Counted from the stretch's first letter, positions 8,474 to 17,634 are shown. The stretch is DNA of 64,000 nt from Pseudohaliea rubra DSM 19751 (GCF_000764025.1 NZ_KN234755.1:1-64000); one strand, 5' to 3'. The notes: a model not told the origin generated them from the letters alone. Made by a program: numbers and translations.

Positions 8474-11400
8474 CCTGCCAGGCCGCCCGGGTCGCGCTGC
8501 GGCGGCAGCAGATCCCGGCGCAGCATCGCCTCGGCCCGGCCGCGGCTGAAGTGGGTCGCCAACCATTCACCGTAGCGCGCCATGCGCGGCGCGAGTTCTG
8601 CCCGCCCCTCGACAATACCGACGATGGCCTCGGCAAGCGCGGGGGCGCTGTCCGCTGTCCAGAGCACCTCGGCGGCATCGGGGATACCCTCGGCCCCTGT
8701 GGGCGTGGTCACCAGAGGCACATTATGTTGCACCGCCTCGATTACCTTGCCCTTCACGCCGGCGCCGTAGCGCAACGGGACGACCGCCAGTCCCACCTGC
8801 CGGTAGAGCGCGGCGAGTTCCTCGTCGCTCACATAGCCGTGCACGGTGACCTGCGCTGAGGCCAGGGCCTGAACCTGCTCGCCGGGGTTGGACCCGACCA
8901 GGTGCACCTGCACACCCTTACAGGCAGCATTGATCAGGGGCAGGATGTCGTTAACCAGCCAGCGCGCGGCGTCGACATTCGGCGGGTGATTGAAGCCGCC
9001 GACAAAGAGCAGGTGTCGCGGCGCCGTTGGCGCGTAAGCAGGCAGGGGCCGGTCCTTGAGCGCATAGAGCGGCACCGTGCGCAGGGCGAGCCCCGGTCGC
9101 TCCCGGGCTATTTCGTCGATCTCCACCTCGGAGAAGTAATAGATCCGGTCGACCTGTTCGAACACGGCGTACTCGCGCTTGCGCCAGCTGGCCGCGGATT
9201 TTTCCAGTTCCGGGTCCGCGAGCACGGCGGCCTCCCGCTGGATGCGCAGGTAATGCAGATCGTGACCGAAGAAGCTGACCGCCGGGCGCGGCGCCAGCGT
9301 CGAGAGCTGAGGCAGAAACTGCTCCGCCACATGCGGGCGGTGCAGGAAGATTTCATCGATGTAGGGCGCGTGCTCGGCGAACCAGCGGTCCAGGTCCCGG
9401 GCGATGGACTCACCCGCGAGCACCTCTACCCCAAGCTGCTGCAACGCCTGCGTATAGGGCTGGTGGGGGAAAAAATTCGCGCCCATGAACTGCACGCGAT
9501 AGCCCATGGCCAGCAGCAGCTGGACGTAGAGAAACGTGGAGCGGGAGCCGGCATCCTTGTCGTGGTGCGGCACGTAATGATCAATGACCAGCACGCAGCG
9601 GCGCCGGGCCGAGCGGTCCCGGGCCCAGGTTACATGCCGGGCGTTGTCAAAGTGCTCCGCCTCCAGCACAGCCTGCCACTTGTCGGCGAACACCCCCTGG
9701 TTGCGCACCTGGTGCTGCTTGACGCCGGCGGCGAGATCCGTGCCGTTGCTCACCCCCTCGAAGTGGAAAATACGGGAAGCCGGCTGGTAGACCACCCGGT
9801 AACCGGCAGCGCGGACCGCGAAGCACAGATCCGCATCCTCGTAGTAGGCCGGCACAAAGCGCTCGTCGAAACCGCCGATGTCCTCCCAGAGCCCGCGGCG
9901 CACCATCAGGCAGGCGCCGGACACATAGTCCACAGCTTTGCGGTAAGTGTAGGCGGGCTTGTCCGGCGCATCGCCGCGGCCGAAGTTCCAGCCCGAGGCG
10001 TCGCGCCAGAGAATGCCCCCGGCCTCCTGCAGCGTACCGTCGCCGAAGAGCAGCATGGGGCCCGCAGCGCCGACGCTCTCGTCTTCGAACACGGCCAGCA
10101 GCGGTGCCAGCCAGCCGGCCGTGACGGCCGTATCGTTATTGAGGAGAAGCACAAAGTCACCGCGGGCCTCCCGCGCAGCCCGGTTGCAGTTGCGCAGGAA
10201 ACCGACATTCTCACCACGCACCACCCGCACGCCGGCCATGCGCTTCTCGAGAGAGGTCGTGAGATCCGCAGAGCCATCATCGGCGACGATCACCTCCACC
10301 GGGGTCGCGTCCAGGTGCTCATGCAGCGCCTGAAGGCAGTGGGCCGTCACCCGGTAGTCGTTGTACACCGGCACGATGATGGAGACCCGGGGCCGGTCGT
10401 GTTCGGGGAAGGCGAGCTCCAGCGTGTCGAGGTCCGGGTCCATGGCTTTCGGGTCGAAAACCAGCCGTTCGCCGGCCTGTTCCGGGAAGCGGGCACGGAT
10501 CCACACCCCCAGGTCCTCCGGGGAGCTGCGGAAGAACACACTGGCGGCACGCTTGAGCCGCGGCCAGCTGAAGCTGCGGGCGGACCCAGCCGGGTTGCGC
10601 GCGACGTAGCGCAGCACGTCGGAGGCCATGGCCAGGCGGCTGGGCCGCGCTTCGGGGCCGGGCAGGCCGAAGTCCTGCGCGTGGCCCCGCGCCGCGATGA
10701 TCACATTGTCATAGCGGGTGGCGGTGCCGTGGCGGCCGGTGAGCAGCTTGTAGGCGCGGGAGAACTGGCGCTGCACGCGACCGAGCGGCGACGCCTCGTA
10801 GGCCTGCAGGTTACCGTAGGCCTCGCTGAGCGTGTGGAACAGATAATCGGCCTTCTGTGCCAGCGCATCCTGTGCGGCCTTGAGCTCCGCACGCTGCTGC
10901 TCCAGGGCGCGGTGCTCGTCGGCGAGGGCGTCGTAGGCCTCGACCTGGGCCTGATGCGCCGCCGCCAGCGCTTCATGCTCAGCTTCCATTGCCTCGTGCA
11001 CCGCCTGCAGGCGGCCGTGGGCCGTGCGCTCGGCATCATGCGCCGCCGCCAGCGCCGCATAATCCGTCTCGGTCGCCCGGAGCCGGTCGAGGGCCCGATC
11101 CCGCTCGGCGGTACGCTCTTCCATGAGGGCTTCTGCCTCGCGCCGCGCATTGCCGGTCTCGACCACCTCGGCAAGCGGTGCCAGGGCGCGGGCGTAATCG
11201 ACAATGTGCGCCTGCAGCGAGGGGGATGCCGCGGGCAGTGGCGTGAGGGGCCCGCCGGCGCAGAGGGCCTCACAATACTCTGCCAGGAGTGTCTGCTCGT
11301 AGCTTTGCAGGGCCCGATCCCCGGCGGCAAAGTCCGCCGCTGTGGCGGCATGGCGCAGTCCCGCCTCGAAGAGTTCAGCAGGCAGCTGCGCCTGAACCGG

Positions 11401-11991
11401 CAGGCCGAGAGCCCCCAGGCGCTCCAGGAGCCGCTCCAGCTCCCTGGGGTCAGCGGCGATCGCGTCGTAGGACACGCAGGCGTACTGGCGTCCCCGCAGG
11501 GCGGCGATAGCGCAGCGGTTGTAGTGCTCCCAGAGCGCAAGGCCATAGCCCAGGGGAAAGGCGTTGCGGCGGCGCAAAGAATCCGCCACCGCCAGGGGAT
11601 TGCGGTACACATACAACACCACCGTAGCGGGGCTTGCCCAGGCGGGCCAGGTGAGGCAGAGGCGGGGGTCCTTGAGGAAAGTGCCACGGCCGGCCTCCGC
11701 CGCATGCTCAAGTGCCCCCGTGACCCCGGCCACGGCAGCGTCGGCACCCGCAGGCAGGCCACTTTCACCGAGCACAGCGCCGGGCGGTTCGAACCAGCTC
11801 GCACCGGTGGACGCGAGCAGCGCCTCATTGGCATCGACGAGGTCCCGGCGTTCATAAAAGCCCAGGGGATTGTCCGCCTGGGCCGCGAGCATGTCCTCCC
11901 CCCGCCCGGGATAGAGCCCGGCCTCCGCCAGGGCCCGCGCGACCAGCGAGGTGCCGGAGCGGTGCATGCCCAGAACAAGGGTCAGTGCCAT
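8470..11991 (-). CDS. Four-module protein: sulfotransferase-like, coiled coil, GT2 and GT4 glycosyltransferases
   Basis: An 1173-residue protein. Residues 1-270 form a sulfotransferase-like P-loop domain starting MALTLVLGMHRSGTSLVARA. About 280-400 is a Glu/Ala/Arg-rich coiled coil with repeated AAAH-AE patterns. About 535-760 is a GT2 glycosyltransferase: RVSIIVPVYNDY, EVIVADDGSAD, the metal-site region LLLNNDTAVTAGW, and YYEDADLCFAVRAAGYRVVY. About 990-1165 is a GT4-like domain: LLFVGGFNHPPNVDAARWLV, and GAGVKGKVIEAVQHNVPLVT for the donor site. No signal peptide is seen, so it is probably cytoplasmic or membrane-associated. It would make and perhaps sulfate a surface glycan. The frame is intact throughout. 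Confidence 0.88.
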   Translation of the reverse strand: MALTLVLGMHRSGTSLVARALAEAGLYPGRGEDMLAAQADNPLGFYERRDLVDANEALLASTGASWFEPPGAVLGESGLPAGADAAVAGVTGALEHAAEAGRGTFLKDPRLCLTWPAWASPATVVLYVYRNPLAVADSLRRRNAFPLGYGLALWEHYNRCAIAALRGRQYACVSYDAIAADPRELERLLERLGALGLPVQAQLPAELFEAGLRHAATAADFAAGDRALQSYEQTLLAEYCEALCAGGPLTPLPAASPSLQAHIVDYARALAPLAEVVETGNARREAEALMEERTAERDRALDRLRATETDYAALAAAHDAERTAHGRLQAVHEAMEAEHEALAAAHQAQVEAYDALADEHRALEQQRAELKAAQDALAQKADYLFHTLSEAYGNLQAYEASPLGRVQRQFSRAYKLLTGRHGTATRYDNVIIAARGHAQDFGLPGPEARPSRLAMASDVLRYVARNPAGSARSFSWPRLKRAASVFFRSSPEDLGVWIRARFPEQAGERLVFDPKAMDPDLDTLELAFPEHDRPRVSIIVPVYNDYRVTAHCLQALHEHLDATPVEVIVADDGSADLTTSLEKRMAGVRVVRGENVGFLRNCNRAAREARGDFVLLLNNDTAVTAGWLAPLLAVFEDESVGAAGPMLLFGDGTLQEAGGILWRDASGWNFGRGDAPDKPAYTYRKAVDYVSGACLMVRRGLWEDIGGFDERFVPAYYEDADLCFAVRAAGYRVVYQPASRIFHFEGVSNGTDLAAGVKQHQVRNQGVFADKWQAVLEAEHFDNARHVTWARDRSARRRCVLVIDHYVPHHDKDAGSRSTFLYVQLLLAMGYRVQFMGANFFPHQPYTQALQQLGVEVLAGESIARDLDRWFAEHAPYIDEIFLHRPHVAEQFLPQLSTLAPRPAVSFFGHDLHYLRIQREAAVLADPELEKSAASWRKREYAVFEQVDRIYYFSEVEIDEIARERPGLALRTVPLYALKDRPLPAYAPTAPRHLLFVGGFNHPPNVDAARWLVNDILPLINAACKGVQVHLVGSNPGEQVQALASAQVTVHGYVSDEELAALYRQVGLAVVPLRYGAGVKGKVIEAVQHNVPLVTTPTGAEGIPDAAEVLWTADSAPALAEAIVGIVEGRAELAPRMARYGEWLATHFSRGRAEAMLRRDLLPPQRDPGGLAG

Positions 11992-12018
11992 GGTCAGGGC
12001 TCCCGGGGCGGCAAACCG

Positions 12019-12903
12019 TTATTCTTTGTAGGGGGCCAGGAGTTCTTCCATGGCGTCACCGTCGATGAAGGCGTCATCAGTGAGATGGAAGCGCGCACGC
12101 ACTTCCTTGGCAGCCAGCGTCTTGTACTCGGCACGAAGGTCGCTGATGATCTTCGGCCGCACGGTTTCGTACTCGGCATAGCCGGACTCCTGGATGCCAT
12201 CGAGGCGGATGATGTGCAGGCCGAACTGAGAGTCGGTCACCTCGGAATAGCCGCCAATCTCATCGATTTCAAAAAGCGCGCCGGAATAAGGCGGGGTGAT
12301 CTTGGGGTCGCCGAGACGAATCCAGCGATCCAGGGAGCCAGCGCGCTTCTTTGAACCAGGGTCCTCGGAATACTCCTGCACATACGCTTCGAAGTCGGCA
12401 CCGGCGCGGAGTTCTTCGAGCACCAGCGCCGCTTTTTCGCGCAGCTCCGTGCGATCCTCACCCGGGGGCGAGCGAAACAGAATATGGCTGGAAGCTCGCA
12501 ACTCTGGATAGCGTGCGTACTTATCTTTCTGGGTCTTGTAACGTTCCCGAGCCAGCTCGTCGAAATCGGGCAAGTCATAGTCGGCTACAAGCCGCTCGAA
12601 CATGAATTGCTCCTTCGCAGTGAGCAACTTGAACTGGAGCTCCCAATAGCCGGGATCATCCTTGTCCAGGGTCTCGGCCGTCGCGGCCACTTTGCGGCTC
12701 GCGATCAGTTGAGTGATGAGCTCAAAGCGGTCGCCGAGGTCGTTGGCGGCCCGGCGCTTGATCTTGTCAGGGGAGGTCGCCAGCACGGCCTCGAATTCCT
12801 CGCGGGTGATGTCGACACCCTCATCGGAGATAACCACCTGAGCCAGCGCAGCCGCGGGCATCAGCATTATGAGGAGAAGTGTGAGCAGGATTCGTTGCAA
12901 CAT
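12019..12903 (-). CDS. Periplasmic peptidyl-prolyl isomerase (parvulin/PpiC-SurA type)
   Basis: A 294-residue protein with a signal peptide (MLQRILLTLLLIMLMPAAAL, cleavage near ALA-Q). An alpha-helical N-terminal region of about 115 residues is followed by a parvulin domain at about 136-240, which starts ASSHILFRSPPGEDR and ends VTDSQFGLHIIRLDGIQE. A charged C-terminal tail follows. It should act as a periplasmic folding catalyst. It lies downstream of an exported surface-type protein but is separated from it by a strong terminator, so it may have its own promoter in the 100-bp gap. Confidence 0.88.
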   Translation of the reverse strand: MLQRILLTLLLIMLMPAAALAQVVISDEGVDITREEFEAVLATSPDKIKRRAANDLGDRFELITQLIASRKVAATAETLDKDDPGYWELQFKLLTAKEQFMFERLVADYDLPDFDELARERYKTQKDKYARYPELRASSHILFRSPPGEDRTELREKAALVLEELRAGADFEAYVQEYSEDPGSKKRAGSLDRWIRLGDPKITPPYSGALFEIDEIGGYSEVTDSQFGLHIIRLDGIQESGYAEYETVRPKIISDLRAEYKTLAAKEVRARFHLTDDAFIDGDAMEELLAPYKE

Positions 12904-12929
12904 GAACCACCTGTGGGCAATAGTCGGTC

Positions 12930-12960
12930 AAAAAAAAGCCGGCGCCCGAAGGCGCCGGCT
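12930..12960 (-). terminator. Strong terminator after the surface-type protein gene
   Basis: On the minus strand a perfect 10-bp stem, AGCCGGCGCC/GGCGCCGGCT, closes a TTCG tetraloop and is followed by eight T. It lies 43 bases after the stop at 13004. Confidence 0.95.
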
Positions 12961-13003
12961 CGATACCACCCGACTACAAAAGCTAGCCGGGAACCACCTT
13001 TTG

Positions 13004-14560
13004 CTAGGGAGCAGCGGACTCGAAGCTGTGCGCAACAATCCGGCCGTAGGAAGCGTCGGGATTGGCAGCAACCTGACGTGCCCATGCAGCGAAGCCGATC
13101 ATCGGGACGTTGCCACCGACCGAACTGCAGGTCATGGTCAAGTCGGCGCCAGCAGCGGCACTGTACTCACCATTTGTCACGCGAGTATTGACATCCCAAT
13201 CGCAGACCGCCGTATCGCCCGTAGTAGCGGATGCTACTTCCAGCGATAGCCAGCCGTAGGGCTGTTCAAGGTCAGCAGTGATGTCGACATCACCGATAAC
13301 ACCCAGCACGCCATTCTGGTCCTTGTTGCCAAAGGTAATGACGTTCGTCTCGTTCGGCAGCACCAGACGCTGGACTTCACCCGGAGGCGCCGGAGAAACC
13401 GTCAGGCCGCCCTCTTCCGGCGTAGACGTCAGCTCCTCACGATTGTACGGAACAATGGTTGCCGTAACCGGGATATCGCGATAATCACACGCTTTGTTTA
13501 ATTCGCCGCGCTTGCAATCCTCGTCAAGGACGGCAGCCCCGTCGGCGTCCAACTCTTCTTCAATGTAATTCGGCAGGTCCAGCATGGTGTACTGGCCGGG
13601 CATGGTAACGACCCAATCCAGAGCCGCGCCGTTGGCCGTGTTAGCGGTCCACTCATTGATGAGCTTTGATACGCCAAGAACGCTGCCTGAGCGCAGGGCT
13701 ACAAACTTACCACGCTCTGCGGGGCTAGCCGTCGGTACGCCACCGTCGAGGTCAGGGAAGTCAAAACCGTTAAGGTCGCCAGAGAATACGCCGTACTGCT
13801 GGTTGGTAATACTCGGGTTCTCCAGGAAGTCCTGGATATGCACGGCATTGTCGCCAAACTCAACGCCGGTTGCGTTGTCACGAATGAAGTAGGACACCTT
13901 CAGAACGTTACCGCTATCGGTGTACGTTGACTCGCCGCCGAAATCCACAGTATCAGTGGCATCAGCATCAACGCCGTAGGTAGTTTCGAAGTCGATTACG
14001 CCTCGAGTCTCACTGCCAGAAGTGCTGCTTCCATCCGCAAAGAAGTTCGAGCGGACAGCCGCACAATCAGCCGGGACTCCCGCCTTGTGCTTGGCGGCCT
14101 CGGCTATGGGAGACGTTTCAAATTCCGGAGCACCCATAGCGATGATTTCGACGTAACCCGTCTCGGCATCATCACGGTAGATTTCCGGCATCGTCAGCTT
14201 GCCGCCGGTAGTTGCCGGTACCGTACAGGTGGTGTCGTCAGCCTGCCAGGAGATGGCGCCATCGTCGTCCGACAGGTAACCGGCGTAGACGTCTTCGGGA
14301 GACATGACGATGTTGAAGTCGAGCGCGTCCATGGAGTCGGTCGCGCGACGGAAACGGAACTTGACGACCTGGGTCTGGGCGCTGGTGTTAACAATGTGCA
14401 CACCCGTCAGCCAGTCACCGTTGACGGTGTAGTACGGCACAAGGGCGAGATCGCCCAGCGCATTGTTGGCCACAGTCTGAGCAGAGGCCACATTTGCGTA
14501 GCCAGCAGATGCGACAGCTACCGCAGCAGCAATGCCCAAGGGCTTAAAATTGCTTTTCAT
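13004..14560 (-). CDS. Exported surface-type protein, unknown family
   Basis: A 518-residue protein with a clear signal peptide (MKSNFKPLGIAAAVAVASAG, cleavage near ASA-Q). The mature part is acidic, Asp/Thr/Gly/Ala-rich, with few Lys, and looks beta-rich. It starts TVANNALGDLALVPYYTVNG and then GDWLTGVHIVNTSAQTQVVK, a pattern I associate with surface-layer-like proteins of marine gammaproteobacteria. I assign no biochemical function. AGGAG precedes the ATG, a near-consensus promoter lies at 14613-14640 and a very strong terminator follows, so high expression is likely. Its position beside a T2SS operon and a periplasmic PPIase suggests an abundant secreted or cell-surface product. Confidence 0.75.
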   Translation of the reverse strand: MKSNFKPLGIAAAVAVASAGYANVASAQTVANNALGDLALVPYYTVNGDWLTGVHIVNTSAQTQVVKFRFRRATDSMDALDFNIVMSPEDVYAGYLSDDDGAISWQADDTTCTVPATTGGKLTMPEIYRDDAETGYVEIIAMGAPEFETSPIAEAAKHKAGVPADCAAVRSNFFADGSSTSGSETRGVIDFETTYGVDADATDTVDFGGESTYTDSGNVLKVSYFIRDNATGVEFGDNAVHIQDFLENPSITNQQYGVFSGDLNGFDFPDLDGGVPTASPAERGKFVALRSGSVLGVSKLINEWTANTANGAALDWVVTMPGQYTMLDLPNYIEEELDADGAAVLDEDCKRGELNKACDYRDIPVTATIVPYNREELTSTPEEGGLTVSPAPPGEVQRLVLPNETNVITFGNKDQNGVLGVIGDVDITADLEQPYGWLSLEVASATTGDTAVCDWDVNTRVTNGEYSAAAGADLTMTCSSVGGNVPMIGFAAWARQVAANPDASYGRIVAHSFESAAP

Positions 14561-14574
14561 AGAGGAGACTCCTA

Positions 14575-14670
14575 ATGTTTAAACACACAACCAAATGGTT
14601 AATGCTAGCGCTATTATTGCTAGCTGCAGCCAGCTGTCAACCTGCTGCCAAAGCTACAATGTGGCACTGA
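14575..14670 (+). CDS. Candidate 31-residue lipoprotein-like micro-ORF (doubtful)
   Basis: AGAGGAG at 14561-14567 stands seven bases before ATG 14575. The frame encodes MFKHTTKWLMLALLLLAAAS, then CQPAAKATMWH and a stop. This looks like a Lys-containing n-region, hydrophobic core and lipobox (AAS-C), as in entericidin-sized peptides. Against it: the same DNA holds a near-consensus promoter for the opposite strand, and AGGAGACTCCT is palindromic, so the ribosome-binding site may belong to the minus-strand gene only. It also overlaps the 3' end of the lipoprotein gene at 14654. Confidence 0.2.
   Translation: MFKHTTKWLMLALLLLAAASCQPAAKATMWH
14613..14640 (-). promoter_or_regulatory. Near-consensus sigma-70 promoter of the surface-type protein gene
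   Basis: On the minus strand, TTGACA (14635-14640), a 16-bp spacer and AATAAT (14613-14618). The -10 is flanked by two GCTAGC palindromes (14604-14609 and 14619-14624), which could form an operator. Transcription would start about 45-50 nt before the ATG at 14560. Confidence 0.6.
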
Positions 14671-15094
14671 ACCACCACTCCCCGTCGACATACACCCACT
14701 GTTCGACGAAGCGCGTTGGAACAGCACCGATTGCTGCCGAAGCTGCCGAGGTATGTTTGACGGGTTCGGACATGACCCTTGCCGCCACACTCGCTACAGC
14801 TGCGTGAGCATCATAGGTAACCAGTTCAACCTCTGTCAACTGCCACTCCACCATGTAGGAAAACTTCTGGCGGTACAGCGCTTTGGAAAACACTTCTCTG
14901 TAGGCAGGTGAGGTGAAGGTCCAGGCCGTGTCGAAGTCGCGCTGCTCGAGGGCGTGCCAGCGCGCCTCGGCCCGCGCGAGGAGCTGCTCCTTCACGGTGT
15001 CGGTCATACGCGGAGCGCTCGCACAACCGGCCAGGAGAGTCACCAAAACGACGCCCAGACCCGCTCCGAAGCGGGCCCTCAATGTGTGTAACAT
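14654..15094 (-). CDS. Small outer-membrane-type lipoprotein, unknown function
   Basis: A 146-residue protein with a lipoprotein signal: a hydrophobic stretch ending VTLLAGCASAP, with the lipobox Cys at about residue 24. The mature part (KEQLLARAEARWHALEQRDF, then DTAWTFTSPAYREVF, ending FVEQWVYVDGEWWFSATL) has the alpha-plus-beta look of small NTF2-like folds, but I cannot name a family. It is upstream of, and in the same direction as, the surface-type protein gene. TAGGAAA precedes the ATG. The 283 bp between it and gspD (15095-15377) holds only GC-rich sequence with no convincing terminator or gene. Confidence 0.75.
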   Translation of the reverse strand: MLHTLRARFGAGLGVVLVTLLAGCASAPRMTDTVKEQLLARAEARWHALEQRDFDTAWTFTSPAYREVFSKALYRQKFSYMVEWQLTEVELVTYDAHAAVASVAARVMSEPVKHTSAASAAIGAVPTRFVEQWVYVDGEWWFSATL

Positions 15095-15377
15095 ACTAAT
15101 TTTCCTAGTTTTTTAACAGGTTACGAGTATACACGAGAGAACCCGGCACGAAAACGCCGCGGAGGGCTCCCGGCGCGTGTCCTACGCTTTGCCGCCATCC
15201 GGGGCGCACAACAGGCGCCCTGTTTCGGGGGAAGAAGGCGCCGGGCGCGGACCGCAGGCCCCGCGCGGCACCCTCCCCGGCCGCCCGTTTTCCGAGAAAG
15301 GGCGTTTGAGAGCAGGCTTTATTCCCCCTCGAGAGGCCGTAAAAAGTACCAGCATTTCAAGGCCTGCCCGTCCGCCG

Positions 15378-17570
15378 TTACTTGCTGCCGGCACCCACGG
15401 CGGCCGGTACCTTTTCAATCAGTTCCATAAAGCGGACCTGGGAGCGCATCTCCTCGCTCACCTCGCGCAGGGCATCTTCCGTGTACAGGGCCCGCGGCGT
15501 AATAATGACCAGGAGCTCAGTGCGTCGATTTTCCGCCGTGGTAGCGCCGAAGAGGGACCCAAGGCCCGGGATATCCTTCAGCAGCGGCAGACCGCTCTGG
15601 CCTGTACTGGCATTTTCCCGGATCAGGCCGCCGAGCACCACAGACTCCGAGGAGCGCACAGCCACCCGGCTGCGGATGGAGCGCTCGAGGAAGGAGCGCT
15701 GCCCGGTGGCAGAATCCACGTTGCCCACGTCCGTTACTGATTGCTCCACATCCATGGTCACCAGGCCGCCGGCATTGACCGAGGGGGTCACGATGAGACT
15801 GACCCCTGTGTCCTTGAAGACGATATTCTCGATTGTATTGCCGCCATTAGTGACCGTATTGCCCTGCAGCACCGGCACCTGGTCACCGACCTGAATCTCC
15901 GCCGTATGGTTGTCCAGCACCATCACCGATGGCGTGGAGATGACGTTGATCAGTGAGTCCTGGCTGAGGGCATTGAGCACCGCGCTGATGTCCCGCACGC
16001 TGTTGGTCACCGTGTAGGAGAAGCCGGGCGTAACGGCGCTCGGCACCCCCGAGTCGCCCACCAGCTGCCCGAAGCCCTCGTAGGCGCCATCGAGCCCCTT
16101 GCGGAAGGACCACTCGAGCCCGTAGCGCAGCTCGTCGGTGAGGGTCACCTCGAGGATGCTGGCCTCGATGATAATCTGCGTCGCCACCACGTCGAGCTGG
16201 TCCAGGGCTTCCTCGATGATCTCGTACTGCTTGCCGGTGGCGTAGATCATGAGGGCATTGTTCTCCTCGTCGGCGACCACCCGTACGTTGGCGAGCACGT
16301 CGTCCTCGCCGCCAAGCGCGGCGGCGACCATAGCCGCACCGCCGCTGGCGCCTGATGCACCGCCGGTCGCACTGGAACGGGAACCCCCTGCGGAACCGCT
16401 GCTACGGCTGGCGTTACCGATGCTCTCCGGTGTCATCCCCGGTGCCACGCCGCGGTCCGCACCCCGGTCCGTGCCCCCGGACCCGCGAGTCGTGCCGCCA
16501 CCGGCGCCGCTGCCACCGGCGTAGATGCCGTTCAACAGCTCCGCCAGGCGCGTCGCCGTGGTGTTCTGCACGGGGTACACAAACAGCCTGCGCTCGAAGC
16601 GGGCATTGGGGTTCACGTCGAGGCGCTCTAGCCAGGTGCCCACGCGCTCGAGGTAGTGCGACCGGGGCGTTACCACGAGGATGCTGTTCAGGCGCTGCAC
16701 CGGCATGATGCGCACCAGACCGGCAATATCGCCCCCCTCCCCGTCAGCGGCACCGATGAGGCTGTTCAGGGCCTCGGCGGTCTCGAGCACGCCACCGTTC
16801 TCCAGCGGGAAGATCCCCACAGACATGCCGGCGAGCATATCGACATCGAAGGTGGATACGATATCCAGCCAGCCCGTCAGCTGAGCCCGGGTCCCGGCGA
16901 GCATAAGCAGATTGCGGGCATTATCGATGCGCACGAAGGCGGAATCGTCGGCCACGGGGCGCAGGATGTCGGCCATGGCCGAGGCGCTGATGTATTCCAG
17001 CGGCACGATGATGGTGCTGAAGCCGGCAAATTCGTCCTGGGCGCTGGTCACCTGCGGCGACAGACGCACCGCCTGCTGGGAACCGGTCACCAGGTAGCGG
17101 CCATCCTTGCCGCGGATAAGCAGCGCGTTGTGCGCCTTGAGCAGGGACTCGAGCACGCCGAGGAGCTGGCCCCGGGGGATGGGCGTGCGGGTGCGCAGCG
17201 TCACCTTGCCCTGCACCGGGTGGTCCACGATGTAGTCGAGCTCGAGGATATCCCCCATAACCGCCTGCACCACCTCCGACAGCGGCGCCTGCTCGAAGTT
17301 GAGGCTCACATCATCGCCGACGAAGCGTACCGGGTCTGAGGGCAGAGGCAGCTTTACCTGCTGGTCACTGCCGCGGTAGAGCGTGGGCTCACTGCGACCC
17401 GACTGCCGGTTCTCCTCCGCCAGGTCGCGGGCGTTGGCGGAGAGGGGCCGCTGCGCAGGGGATTGCTCGTCGTCGGCCACCTTCGCACTCGACGGTTGCA
17501 GCTTGCCGCCAGGGGTCGCACAGCCCACGAGCGCTGCGCTGAACAGCATGGCCATCATTAACTTCCACAT
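15378..17570 (-). CDS. gspD: Type II secretion outer-membrane secretin GspD
   Basis: Secretin of 730 residues that forms the outer-membrane channel. It starts at ATG 17570 (MWKLMMAMLFSAALVGCATP, with GGGGC upstream). This gives a lipoprotein signal with Cys17, implying a self-piloting lipidated secretin. N0 to N3 ring-building domains run to about residue 450, and the secretin domain follows (QVGDQVPVLQGNTVTNG, VTPSVNAGGLVTMDVEQSV, LLKDIPGLGSLFG). Residues about 348-413 are a Gly/Ser/Thr/Arg-rich low-complexity insert within the N-domains. It is the last gene of the gsp operon, 64 bp after gspC. ATG 17624 is an alternative start without a signal peptide. Confidence 0.95.
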   Translation of the reverse strand: MWKLMMAMLFSAALVGCATPGGKLQPSSAKVADDEQSPAQRPLSANARDLAEENRQSGRSEPTLYRGSDQQVKLPLPSDPVRFVGDDVSLNFEQAPLSEVVQAVMGDILELDYIVDHPVQGKVTLRTRTPIPRGQLLGVLESLLKAHNALLIRGKDGRYLVTGSQQAVRLSPQVTSAQDEFAGFSTIIVPLEYISASAMADILRPVADDSAFVRIDNARNLLMLAGTRAQLTGWLDIVSTFDVDMLAGMSVGIFPLENGGVLETAEALNSLIGAADGEGGDIAGLVRIMPVQRLNSILVVTPRSHYLERVGTWLERLDVNPNARFERRLFVYPVQNTTATRLAELLNGIYAGGSGAGGGTTRGSGGTDRGADRGVAPGMTPESIGNASRSSGSAGGSRSSATGGASGASGGAAMVAAALGGEDDVLANVRVVADEENNALMIYATGKQYEIIEEALDQLDVVATQIIIEASILEVTLTDELRYGLEWSFRKGLDGAYEGFGQLVGDSGVPSAVTPGFSYTVTNSVRDISAVLNALSQDSLINVISTPSVMVLDNHTAEIQVGDQVPVLQGNTVTNGGNTIENIVFKDTGVSLIVTPSVNAGGLVTMDVEQSVTDVGNVDSATGQRSFLERSIRSRVAVRSSESVVLGGLIRENASTGQSGLPLLKDIPGLGSLFGATTAENRRTELLVIITPRALYTEDALREVSEEMRSQVRFMELIEKVPAAVGAGSK

Positions 17571-17634
17571 GTTACTGCCCCAATGGTTTACCGGCGTGTC
17601 GCCGCTGTCGTTGTTTCCTGCCATGAAAGACACC

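Noticed and set aside
8902-12354. Plus-strand frame of 1150 codons opposite the glycosyltransferase gene
   Set aside because: Antisense shadow; it crosses two real minus-strand genes and has no recognisable features.
15095-15377. Terminator or small gene after gspD
   Set aside because: Only imperfect GC-rich pairings without a T tract and no frame with a plausible start; nothing supportable.
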